A DNA stretch of 64,000 nucleotides from Ruminococcus sp. (GTDB lineage: Bacteria; Bacillota; Clostridia; Oscillospirales; Ruminococcaceae). A program made the translations under genes and the position numbers. Where the stretch lies: the NCBI RefSeq assembly GCF_019423705.1, contig NZ_JAHZAX010000002.1:186001-250000 (forward strand). The letters are read 5' to 3'. The notes under the pieces were generated by a model. It worked only from the letters and a program-made list of their open reading frames with translations. It did no database searches and was not told where the DNA came from. Of the stretch, positions 25,974 through 32,934 are shown one piece after another; the stretch's first letter is position 1; the number at the start of each line of letters is the position of its first letter.

Positions 25974-26186
25974 TTAGATAACATCGTCCTCCTGATTAGG
26001 AATGTTGAGCTGCTTCTTCGGAACACGCTTGATAGGGTCGTATACCCACTTCTTGCAGCTGTAATCAGCGTCAACAAGACCCTGCTTCTCGCAAAGGACT
26101 TTGTTTCCCTCTCTTGAACGATTGCCGAACAAACAGTAGGAACAAGACGGTGATATCTTATTACCAAAATAACTCTTTTTTGCCAT
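25974..26186 (-). CDS. Small conserved Cys-rich protein, probable metal binder
   Basis: 70 residues. Cysteines form a CSYC pair (residues 15 and 18), then C32 and C43 in VLCEKQGLVDADYSCKKW. Four cysteines in this order suggest a small zinc- or iron-binding fold. The segment YDPIKRVPKKQ follows. Small proteins like this recur in Clostridia, but no function is known to me. GGAG lies ten bases before the ATG, and the gene has its own terminator, so it is a real gene despite its size. Confidence 0.72.
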   Translation of the reverse strand: MAKKSYFGNKISPSCSYCLFGNRSREGNKVLCEKQGLVDADYSCKKWVYDPIKRVPKKQLNIPNQEDDVI

Positions 26187-26243
26187 AGTAATACAGCTCC
26201 TTTTATATGTTAGATTAACTAAATTTCATTTACATCAATTATA

Positions 26244-27332
26244 TCATACTGTTTTATAAAATGCTAGTCTTTTCTTCAAAATTAGTAATAAAATCATCAT
26301 AATCAAGCAAACCGAGGGTACAAAATTGTTGATTTTGACGAAAATCTTAGTTTGCTGATTTGCGGCTTCAAGAACCGTCGGAACAAATAAAGGCGAGATA
26401 AATCGGCATATTACTGCACTTAAAAACGCCGCAGGAACTCTTGATATAATAAATGGCACAAGGTTCATTCCGCCGCTGAGCGCAATGACTTGCAGCAGCA
26501 CGCACAAGCCGCCAAATGAGCAAACCGCAGTTATCTGCGGCAAAAGGTCATAAGGCTGACCTGTTAGCTCCGTGATATTTGTAATCTCAAAACAACTCTT
26601 TATAAGCGTGACCTCATTGTCCGAAAGTCCAAGACTTGAAAGCTTGTTGAATACTCCCGTGTGATCTATCACAGCCATAACCGCCGCAAAAAAAACTATC
26701 ATCACGCATATGACGAAAAGCGACTTTCCTGCCGATATGACAGAACTCGTTATGTTTTCAGCCGTCAGCTTTGCTTTATCGTTCTTAACGCTTGATATAT
26801 CAACATTGTCTTTCTTGACAAAAAATCGCAGCACAACGCCCATAATAACGTTAGCAAGCACGATAGATAAAAACACAGCAGTGCCCACTTTCGCCTGCCC
26901 GAATACTCCAAGCCCCACAGTACCGCTGTAAAAAGCAGGTCCTCCGCAAAAGCACCAGCAGGCCATAAGCGCCGCATTACGCCTGCTCACAATGCCTTTA
27001 TTTTGCATATCGCTGAGCATTTTCACGCCCATTGGATAGCCTGCGGTATTCGCCGCCAGAACAACGAAGATCATTCCGCTGGGGATATTGAAAAGCCGCC
27101 TTGCAAGAAAGCCGAAGGGCTTTGTTATGTAGATATAAAGCCCGCTGGATATAAGTATGTCTGCCGCCGCCATAAATGCAAAAAGCGAGGGTATTATAAC
27201 ATTGATACAGCGCATAACCGCCGATATAACGCTTTCTTTCACCTCCGCCGAACTGCGCACAAGGCATATGCAGAACCACAGACACAGCCCTGCGGCAATG
27301 TACATAAAAAGCTCTCTCATAAGTTTTTTCAT
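26244..27332 (-). CDS. ylbJ: Sporulation integral membrane protein YlbJ
   Basis: 362 residues, about eight membrane segments, with a nucleoside-recognition (Gate) type segment. The blocks INVIIPSLFAFMAAADIL, NTAGYPMGVKMLSDM and SGGMNLVPFIISRVPAAFL match YlbJ, required for spore formation downstream of sigma-E in Bacillus. GGAGGACTG lies before the ATG. It is divergent from yqfC and appears to share a two-way promoter. Confidence 0.9.
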   Translation of the reverse strand: MKKLMRELFMYIAAGLCLWFCICLVRSSAEVKESVISAVMRCINVIIPSLFAFMAAADILISSGLYIYITKPFGFLARRLFNIPSGMIFVVLAANTAGYPMGVKMLSDMQNKGIVSRRNAALMACWCFCGGPAFYSGTVGLGVFGQAKVGTAVFLSIVLANVIMGVVLRFFVKKDNVDISSVKNDKAKLTAENITSSVISAGKSLFVICVMIVFFAAVMAVIDHTGVFNKLSSLGLSDNEVTLIKSCFEITNITELTGQPYDLLPQITAVCSFGGLCVLLQVIALSGGMNLVPFIISRVPAAFLSAVICRFISPLFVPTVLEAANQQTKIFVKINNFVPSVCLIMMILLLILKKRLAFYKTV

Positions 27333-27366
27333 AATTTTCAGTCCTCCGTAATTTCATATATTTTTA

Positions 27367-27396
27367 TGTATATGTGCACCCCTGCGGCAATATAAT
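27367..27396. promoter_or_regulatory. Overlapping two-way sigma-E-like promoter for ylbJ and yqfC
   Basis: Plus strand: GTATATG (27368-27374), 14-base spacer, AATATAAT (27389-27396), toward yqfC. Minus strand: TTATATT (27395-27389), 14-base spacer, CATATACA (27374-27367), toward ylbJ. Both resemble the sigma-E consensus (-35 KMATATT, -10 CATACAMT). The same two blocks serve as -10 in one direction and -35 in the other. Leaders would be about 30-37 bases on each side, each with a good ribosome site. Confidence 0.5.
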
Positions 27397-27439
27397 TTGA
27401 AGTGAACGATAATGCAGACAAACTTAAAGAGGTGTGAAA

Positions 27440-27718
27440 ATGAGCAGACCAAATATCAAATTTCTCGGAAAAGTCAGAGAGCTTTCTTATCTCAGTTCAT
27501 ATATCAACATAATCGACGACAGCGCCGTGCTTATCGAAAATTGCAGGCAGATAACTGAATGTACCGAAGTGCTTGCTCGGGTGTCGACAGGTTCCTTTGA
27601 AGTGGAGATATGGGGCAGCGGACTTTCGCTCTCAAACTATTGCACGAACTGCGTTGAAGTCCGTGGACAGATACAATCTGTTAAGCTTGCCCGAACAAGA
27701 AGCAGGCACGAGGAATAA
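27440..27718 (+). CDS. yqfC: Sporulation protein YqfC
   Basis: 92 residues. The pattern ISYLSSYINIIDDSAVLIENCRQI-like run (begins KVRELSYLSSYINII) and FEVEIWGSGLSLSNY followed by VEVRGQIQSVKL match YqfC, a sigma-E-dependent small protein of the YabP/YqfC family. The ATG at 27440 is preferred over a GTG at 27434 because AGAGG is seven bases upstream. Directly followed by yqfD, as in Bacillus. Confidence 0.93.
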   Translation: MSRPNIKFLGKVRELSYLSSYINIIDDSAVLIENCRQITECTEVLARVSTGSFEVEIWGSGLSLSNYCTNCVEVRGQIQSVKLARTRSRHEE

Positions 27719-27736
27719 AGAAAGCGAGGAACATAA

Positions 27737-28924
27737 ATGATCTTTGGTTATAAGGACTACATAATAACAGGCGACAGCTTCTCACGTTTTTACCGCAGGA
27801 TAGGCAATGACGATATCCCCGTCCGCAATATGTGTGAGAAGGACGGCAAGGTCTCACTCAGATTATCGGCTGAATACTGCAAGGCTTTGGAAAGCCTATG
27901 CAACGAGCTGGGGCTTGAATACACCACGATAAGACAGCGTGGCGCTGTGAGTATCTTTAAAAAGCTTTTATCCCGACCTGGTATGATCGCAGGGGTGCTT
28001 TTTGTGTTTGGAGCTGGGTTTTATCTTTCAAATATCGCCGTGCGGTTCGATATACTGTCAGATGATGAAAATATCAAAAAAGGCGTAATGAACGTGCTGA
28101 AAGCCGAGGGCATTGAAGCAGGATGCTATATCCCGAACATTGATCTTGTTGTAACAGAACGTGCTCTAAAGCAGAATGTTGAGGGCATATCTTGGGCTGG
28201 AATAACCCGAAAGGGCAATACGCTTATTATAGACGTTATTGAGACCGAGGGCGGCGAAAAGCGTGAAGCCAACCGATATCCCTCAAATCTTGTTGCCTGC
28301 GAGGACGGCGTTATCGAAAGCGTCAGCGTTTATGACGGACAACTTCTCGTTCCTGTTGGAAGCGGCGTAACAAAGGGCGATATCGTCATTAGCGGTGAGA
28401 TAATAACGTCAAAGTCAAGCTGGATCGACGGCAAGGAGAATATCGAGACCAAGACCAATTATGCACGTTCAAAAGGCTCTGTTATCGGCACTTTTGAGCG
28501 AACTGTCACCTTTGAACAGCAATTCTTAGATAATATCGAAACAGATACAGGCAAGACGGACACAAAGCGATATTTCAGCTTCTATGACGCAGATATACCG
28601 CTGTTTCTATCAAAGCCCGATGGCTTTTGGCGTTCGGAGCAAAGCTATTGTCCGCTGGAATTGTTCGGATTTGAACTGCCTTTCGGTATAAAAAGCCTTT
28701 CGCTGACCGAATATGACTTTGAGGATCATAATTACAGCGAAGCGGAAGCCCTTGATATCGTTCACGATAAGGCTTATCACTATGAGCGGAATTTTCTAAG
28801 CGGTTATGAAATAAAAGACAGGCAGGCGGAGGATACTGTTACCGATACAGGCGTTAAGACAACTGTTACATACACTCTCAAAGGCGAAATGTGCAAAGAG
28901 GTGGAGTTCTTTATAAGAAAATGA
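27737..28924 (+). CDS. yqfD: Sporulation protein YqfD
   Basis: 395 residues, one membrane helix at about 82-103 (GVLFVFGAGFYLSNIAV region) with the long C-terminal part outside the mother-cell cytoplasm. Segments such as GISWAGITRKGNTLIIDVIE and LVACEDGVIESVSVYDG are typical of YqfD, needed for spore development. It sits eighteen bases after yqfC with GAAAGCGAGG upstream of the ATG, and is followed by the phoH operon under a separate promoter. Confidence 0.94.
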   Translation: MIFGYKDYIITGDSFSRFYRRIGNDDIPVRNMCEKDGKVSLRLSAEYCKALESLCNELGLEYTTIRQRGAVSIFKKLLSRPGMIAGVLFVFGAGFYLSNIAVRFDILSDDENIKKGVMNVLKAEGIEAGCYIPNIDLVVTERALKQNVEGISWAGITRKGNTLIIDVIETEGGEKREANRYPSNLVACEDGVIESVSVYDGQLLVPVGSGVTKGDIVISGEIITSKSSWIDGKENIETKTNYARSKGSVIGTFERTVTFEQQFLDNIETDTGKTDTKRYFSFYDADIPLFLSKPDGFWRSEQSYCPLELFGFELPFGIKSLSLTEYDFEDHNYSEAEALDIVHDKAYHYERNFLSGYEIKDRQAEDTVTDTGVKTTVTYTLKGEMCKEVEFFIRK

Positions 28925-28976
28925 TAAAAGAGTGTTAAAGCCTGCATAAAATTATGTTAAAACTTAACTGATGTTG

Positions 28977-29005
28977 TTGCATTACAGAAAAAAACGTGCT
29001 ATAAT
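28977..29005 (+). promoter_or_regulatory. Sigma-A promoter of phoH-ybeY-dgkA-era
   Basis: TTGCAT (28977-28982), 17-base spacer, TATAAT (29000-29005). This lets the vegetative genes escape the sporulation control of yqfCD. Confidence 0.7.
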
Positions 29006-29066
29006 ATATCATGTATCATTGGCGGCGTATGCCGTATCAAAATGTAAAGAAGAGGAAGTTGTGCTA

Positions 29067-30026
29067 ATGGCAGAAAAACTTATCAGCGTTGACAGAATGG
29101 AAACTGTGCTCAGCCTTTTTGGCAATTATGATGAGAATGTCAATCTTATACAAAAAGAGTATAACGTTGTCATTTTAGGTCGTGGGGACGATATCAAGAT
29201 AACAGGCGATGAGGAGAACGTATTCAACGCCTCGGAAGCTATCAATAGTCTTATCGCTCTCATCAATAATGGCGAGGCCATAACCGAGCAGACTATCCGC
29301 TACGTTTTCTCGCTGGTGCGTGAGGGCAAGCAGTATGAGATAAAGCATATGTCAGACGATGGCGTGTGCGTGACTGTCAGCGGAAAGCTTGTCAAGCCAA
29401 AGACTTTGGGTCAGAAAAGATATGTTGAAGCCATAAGAAAAAAGACTATCGTTATGGGCGTTGGTCCTGCGGGAACGGGAAAGACTTACCTTGCGGTGGC
29501 AATGGCAGTTAAGGCTTTCAAGGCTCACGAGGTCGAGAAGATAATCCTTACACGTCCTGCGGTGGAGGCCGGTGAAAAGCTGGGATTTCTGCCGGGCGAC
29601 CTGCAATGCAAAGTAGACCCATATCTCAGACCGCTTTATGACGCACTTTTTGAAATGCTGGGGCCTGACACCTTTGCAAGACAGCAGGAGCGTGGCTGTA
29701 TCGAAGTGGCACCCCTTGCTTATATGAGAGGCCGTACTCTTGATGATTCGTTCATTATCCTTGACGAGGCGCAGAACACAACTCACGAGCAGATGAAAAT
29801 GTTCCTTACACGTCTTGGTTTCAACTCAAAGATCGTTATAACAGGCGATATCACGCAGATAGACCTGCCCGATCAGAGAAAGTCGGGACTTATCCAAGCT
29901 ATGAACGTGCTCAAAGGCATTGACGATATATCAATAAACAGATTTACCGACAAGGACGTTGTCCGCCATAAACTTGTGCAGGACATTATCCTTGCCTATG
30001 AAAAATATAACAAAAAAGGAATGTGA
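29067..30026 (+). CDS. phoH: PhoH-like ATPase (YbeZ/PhoL family)
   Basis: 319 residues. An N-terminal region (about 1-110) is followed by a RecA-like ATPase with Walker A GVGPAGTGKTYLAV, Walker B SFIILDEAQNTT and ITGDITQIDLP. Family members act with YbeY in ribosome and RNA metabolism. The start at 29067 has AGAGGAAG upstream and lies after the promoter; the in-frame ATG at 28971 lies inside it. Overlaps ybeY, with which it is almost always paired. Confidence 0.95.
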   Translation: MAEKLISVDRMETVLSLFGNYDENVNLIQKEYNVVILGRGDDIKITGDEENVFNASEAINSLIALINNGEAITEQTIRYVFSLVREGKQYEIKHMSDDGVCVTVSGKLVKPKTLGQKRYVEAIRKKTIVMGVGPAGTGKTYLAVAMAVKAFKAHEVEKIILTRPAVEAGEKLGFLPGDLQCKVDPYLRPLYDALFEMLGPDTFARQQERGCIEVAPLAYMRGRTLDDSFIILDEAQNTTHEQMKMFLTRLGFNSKIVITGDITQIDLPDQRKSGLIQAMNVLKGIDDISINRFTDKDVVRHKLVQDIILAYEKYNKKGM

Positions 30027-30544
30027 AGAAAACAATGGGCAAGATAAAAGTAATGATCTCAAACGATCAGACGGAAGTAAAAATACCTGTGGGAATAAGA
30101 CTTCTTGTGAGACGCTGCTGTCACGCCGTTTTGGAATATGAAGGATATAATGACGATTTTGAGGTGTCTGTATCATTTGTCAATGACGAGCAGATACACG
30201 AGCTCAACAAAGAACATAGAAACGTCGATCGTTCAACAGACGTGCTGAGCTTTCCTCTTGGTGAGAACGGCAATTTTGACGTCAACCACGAGACGGGCGC
30301 TCTGCTGCTGGGCGATATAGTTATAAGTCTTGAGACCGCTTGCAGACAGGCTGAGATATACGGTCACTCCCTCGAGCGTGAGGTGGGCTTCCTTACAGTT
30401 CACTCAATGCTCCACCTGCTTGGCTACGATCACGAAGAGAGCAATTTGCAGGAGCGCATTATGCGTGAAAAGGAAGAGGCGATACTCGGAAATCTCGGCA
30501 TTTCGAGAGACGCAAGCTTTTTAGGAGAACATGAACACAGATAA
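30023..30544 (+). CDS. ybeY: Endoribonuclease YbeY (rRNA maturation factor)
   Basis: 173 residues if the GTG at 30023 is used, 169 from the ATG at 30035. The zinc motif HSMLHLLGYDHEE carries the three His ligands, and the upstream STDVLSFPLGE segment is conserved. It takes part in 16S rRNA 3' end processing and ribosome quality control. The GTG overlaps the phoH stop (GTGA), which suggests coupling, but AAGGA is too close to it; the ATG at 30035 is an acceptable alternative. Confidence 0.95.
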   Translation: MKKTMGKIKVMISNDQTEVKIPVGIRLLVRRCCHAVLEYEGYNDDFEVSVSFVNDEQIHELNKEHRNVDRSTDVLSFPLGENGNFDVNHETGALLLGDIVISLETACRQAEIYGHSLEREVGFLTVHSMLHLLGYDHEESNLQERIMREKEEAILGNLGISRDASFLGEHEHR

Positions 30545-31016
30545 TTCCGGCCTTGTTAAGTTTATCAAGGGATTTGGCTATGCCTTTCAAGGACTTTGGT
30601 ATGCGGTGAAGTATGAGCGCAATATGCGCTTTCATATCGGCGCTGGAGCTTTTGTTTTGTACATTATGAGATTTTTTCAGCTATCGGGTGCTGAGTGTGC
30701 CGCAGTTTATATCTGCATTGGACTTGTGATAGCGTTGGAGCTTGTGAACACGGCTATCGAGAGCGTTGTTGATATGGTCTGCAAAGGCGATCACCCGCTT
30801 GCAAAGGTCGCAAAAGATTGCGGTGCTGGGGCTGTACTTACGGCAGCGATAGCTTCTGTCGGCGTTGCTGTGAGGCTGTTTGGGCAGCCTGCTGTTTGGA
30901 AAAGCATAATTGCATTTCATTTGCAGCGGCCTGTGCTTTGCGGAGCTATTGTCGTGTTGGCGATAGTTTGGATAGCTCTTGTGCTCACGACACCAAAGAA
31001 ACCCGATGATAAATAA
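30531..31016 (+). CDS. dgkA: Diacylglycerol kinase / undecaprenol kinase (DgkA family)
   Basis: 161 residues with about four membrane segments. The catalytic segment ALELVNTAIESVVD (Glu and Asn of the DgkA active site) followed by HPLAKVAKDCGAGAVL is diagnostic. In Gram-positive bacteria this enzyme mostly phosphorylates undecaprenol, feeding the lipid carrier for cell-wall synthesis. It has an extra hydrophobic C-terminal helix (about 132-153) beyond the usual three. Overlaps the ybeY end by fourteen bases. Confidence 0.92.
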   Translation: MNTDNSGLVKFIKGFGYAFQGLWYAVKYERNMRFHIGAGAFVLYIMRFFQLSGAECAAVYICIGLVIALELVNTAIESVVDMVCKGDHPLAKVAKDCGAGAVLTAAIASVGVAVRLFGQPAVWKSIIAFHLQRPVLCGAIVVLAIVWIALVLTTPKKPDDK

Positions 31017-31059
31017 CAGGATAACAAAAACTGACATTGTAAAAATAAAGGATAGATAT

Positions 31060-31971
31060 ATGAACAATAATAAAAATTCAAAGAACGCATTCGTCACCAT
31101 TGTGGGACGTGCCAACGCAGGAAAGTCTTCCCTGCTCAATGCACTTGTGGGCGAGAAGATCGCCGCTGTCAGCAATAAACCGCAGACAACAAGAACAAAG
31201 ATAACAGGCGTGCTCACAAAGGGCGACACTCAGTTCGTATTTATGGACACACCGGGTATGCACAAGGCTAAGAACAAGCTTTCTGAGCATATGCTCAACG
31301 CTGTCAGCGAGTCCGTAACTGGTGTCGACCTTATCATTCTTATGGCGGACTGCACAAAGAAAGTTTCTGAAAACGAGACAGAGCTTATAAAGAGCTTCAA
31401 GCCAGGCAAGACAAAGGTGATACTTGTGCTCAACAAGATCGACTTGCTTGAAAATAAAGAAGATCTTATCGCAAGGATAGCTGAGTATTCAAAGCTTTAT
31501 GACTTTGCGGATATCGTGCCTGTGAGCGTGCTCGAAAAGGACGGCCTTGACATTATTATGGAAGATCTTGAAAAGAACGCTGTTGAAGGGCCGCATTACT
31601 TCCCTGACGATAAATTCACCGACCAGCCTGAGAAAGTCATTATGGCTGAAATGATAAGAGAAAAGGCGCTCAATAACCTCAGCGACGAAGTGCCGCACGG
31701 CATTGCTGTGACTATCGAACAGCTTAACGAGCGTGAGAACAGAAACGGCGAGGCTATACTTGACGTGACTGCAACTATCTATTGCGAGAGAGAGTCCCAC
31801 AAGGGTATCCTTATCGGCAAGGGCGGCTCGATGCTCAGAAAGATCGGACAGGAAGCAAGAGCCGATCTTGAGGACTTTTTCCAGATCAAAGTCAATCTGC
31901 AATGCTGGGTAAAGGTAAAAGAAGGCTGGAGGAACCGTGAGGGTATGATTAAGAACTTCGGTCTTGAATAG
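31060..31971 (+). CDS. era: GTPase Era
   Basis: 303 residues. G1 GRANAGKSSLL, G2 region KPQTTRTKITG, G3 DTPGMH, G4 NKID; the C-terminal KH domain contains ILIGKGGSMLRKIGQEAR. Era binds the 3' end of 16S rRNA and helps 30S assembly, matching its neighbours ybeY and phoH. The G1 motif reads GRANAGKS in place of the more common GRPNVGKS. The start at 31060 has AAAGGAT eight bases upstream; the longer reading from 30979 would overlap dgkA. Confidence 0.97.
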   Translation: MNNNKNSKNAFVTIVGRANAGKSSLLNALVGEKIAAVSNKPQTTRTKITGVLTKGDTQFVFMDTPGMHKAKNKLSEHMLNAVSESVTGVDLIILMADCTKKVSENETELIKSFKPGKTKVILVLNKIDLLENKEDLIARIAEYSKLYDFADIVPVSVLEKDGLDIIMEDLEKNAVEGPHYFPDDKFTDQPEKVIMAEMIREKALNNLSDEVPHGIAVTIEQLNERENRNGEAILDVTATIYCERESHKGILIGKGGSMLRKIGQEARADLEDFFQIKVNLQCWVKVKEGWRNREGMIKNFGLE

Positions 31972-32064
31972 AAGGCAAAACAAATTTTTCCGCTTATAAT
32001 GCTCCCGAAGAGCGTGGATAATAATATCACCGAGATACTTGCTATCTGAAAGGCGGTTATTATT

Positions 32065-32241
32065 ATGACTCTTTGGGACAAATTTTTTGCAAGCGGCAGG
32101 ATAGAGGACTATCTGCTGTATAAACAGCAGTTCACCAACGGAAAAGAGGACGCTGACAATGGGATTGCTGACATTGAAGGGACTGATACTAAAAGAGAAC
32201 GACAGGGGCGAGTCCAGCAAATCGGTGACGGTGCTGACTAG
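32065..32241 (+). CDS. YqzL-like small protein, overlapping recO
   Basis: 58 residues. Reads MTLWDKFFASGRIEDYLLYK, which matches the Bacillus YqzL pattern (a Trp-x3-F ... G-x-I-E-x-YLL-K motif); YqzL lies between era and recO there too. AAGGCGG lies eight bases before the ATG, so translation is likely. The last 83 bases overlap the start of recO in another frame, and the C-terminal half (rich in Asp, Arg, Gln) may be non-essential overhang. Function unknown. Confidence 0.68.
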   Translation: MTLWDKFFASGRIEDYLLYKQQFTNGKEDADNGIADIEGTDTKRERQGRVQQIGDGAD

Positions 32242-32917
32242 CGAACGTGGTGTTATAAACGTTTTTATAAGAGGCGGCCGCAAGAGCACGAAAAACGCCT
32301 CAGCCACCCAGATGTTCGCATACTCAAAGCTATGCCTTGACGAGCGCAGGAACGCACGAAATCAGACTTCATATTATCTCAACAGCTGCGAATCGGAAAA
32401 GCTTTTTTACAATCTGCGGCTCGACCCGAAAAAGACGGCGCTTGCCTGCTATCTGACGGAGCTGCTTATGTATGTGGGTACGGAAAGTTCGGATAATCTC
32501 GATATAATGCGGCTGACCCTTAACACCCTGCATTTTCTCAACAACGGTCAGCGTGATATGGAGCTGCTGAAATCAATTTTTGAGTTCAGACTGCTTTGCG
32601 AAGCAGGCTTCCGCCCCGATCTTTTGTGCTGTGCAGGCTGTATGGCTTATGAGGCAGACACGATGTATCTTGACCTTGTCAGCGGAAAAATTCTTTGCGA
32701 AAATTGCTGCAAAGACCCCGATGATATAAACACTATCCCACTTGACAGGACTATGCTTTACATAATCCGCTTTATTGCGCTGACTGAATATGAGCGGCTG
32801 TTTGCTTTTAAGATTTCGGAAAATTATCAGAAAAAGCTTACGCACTTTACGGAAAGCTGCGTGGGATATCACCTCAAGCGGAAGTTTACTTCCCTTGATT
32901 TTTACAAAATGCTTTAA
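32159..32917 (+). CDS. recO: DNA repair protein RecO
   Basis: 252 residues. An N-terminal OB-fold (begins MGLLTLKGLILKENDRGESS) is followed by a helical domain with the zinc-finger cysteines in LLCCAGCMAYEAD and KILCENCC. RecO loads RecA on SSB-coated DNA with RecR. AGAGGA lies eight bases before the ATG, inside the yqzL-like reading frame, so the start is well supported. Confidence 0.95.
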   Translation: MGLLTLKGLILKENDRGESSKSVTVLTSERGVINVFIRGGRKSTKNASATQMFAYSKLCLDERRNARNQTSYYLNSCESEKLFYNLRLDPKKTALACYLTELLMYVGTESSDNLDIMRLTLNTLHFLNNGQRDMELLKSIFEFRLLCEAGFRPDLLCCAGCMAYEADTMYLDLVSGKILCENCCKDPDDINTIPLDRTMLYIIRFIALTEYERLFAFKISENYQKKLTHFTESCVGYHLKRKFTSLDFYKML

Positions 32918-32934
32918 GGAGAAATAACATATAT

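Noticed and set aside
27361..27396. TATAATTTG near 27391 as sigma-A promoter of yqfC
   Set aside because: AATATAAT could be read as TATAAT, but no -35 hexamer stands 16-18 bases upstream; the sigma-E-like reading fits better.
29352..29786. 144-residue frame opposite phoH
   Set aside because: It lies fully within the conserved phoH ATPase and has no motif of its own.
31489..32307. 272-residue minus-strand frame across era, the yqzL-like gene and recO
   Set aside because: Longest antisense frame in the window, but it runs against three genes with strong family evidence, and its own sequence is low in recognisable motifs.
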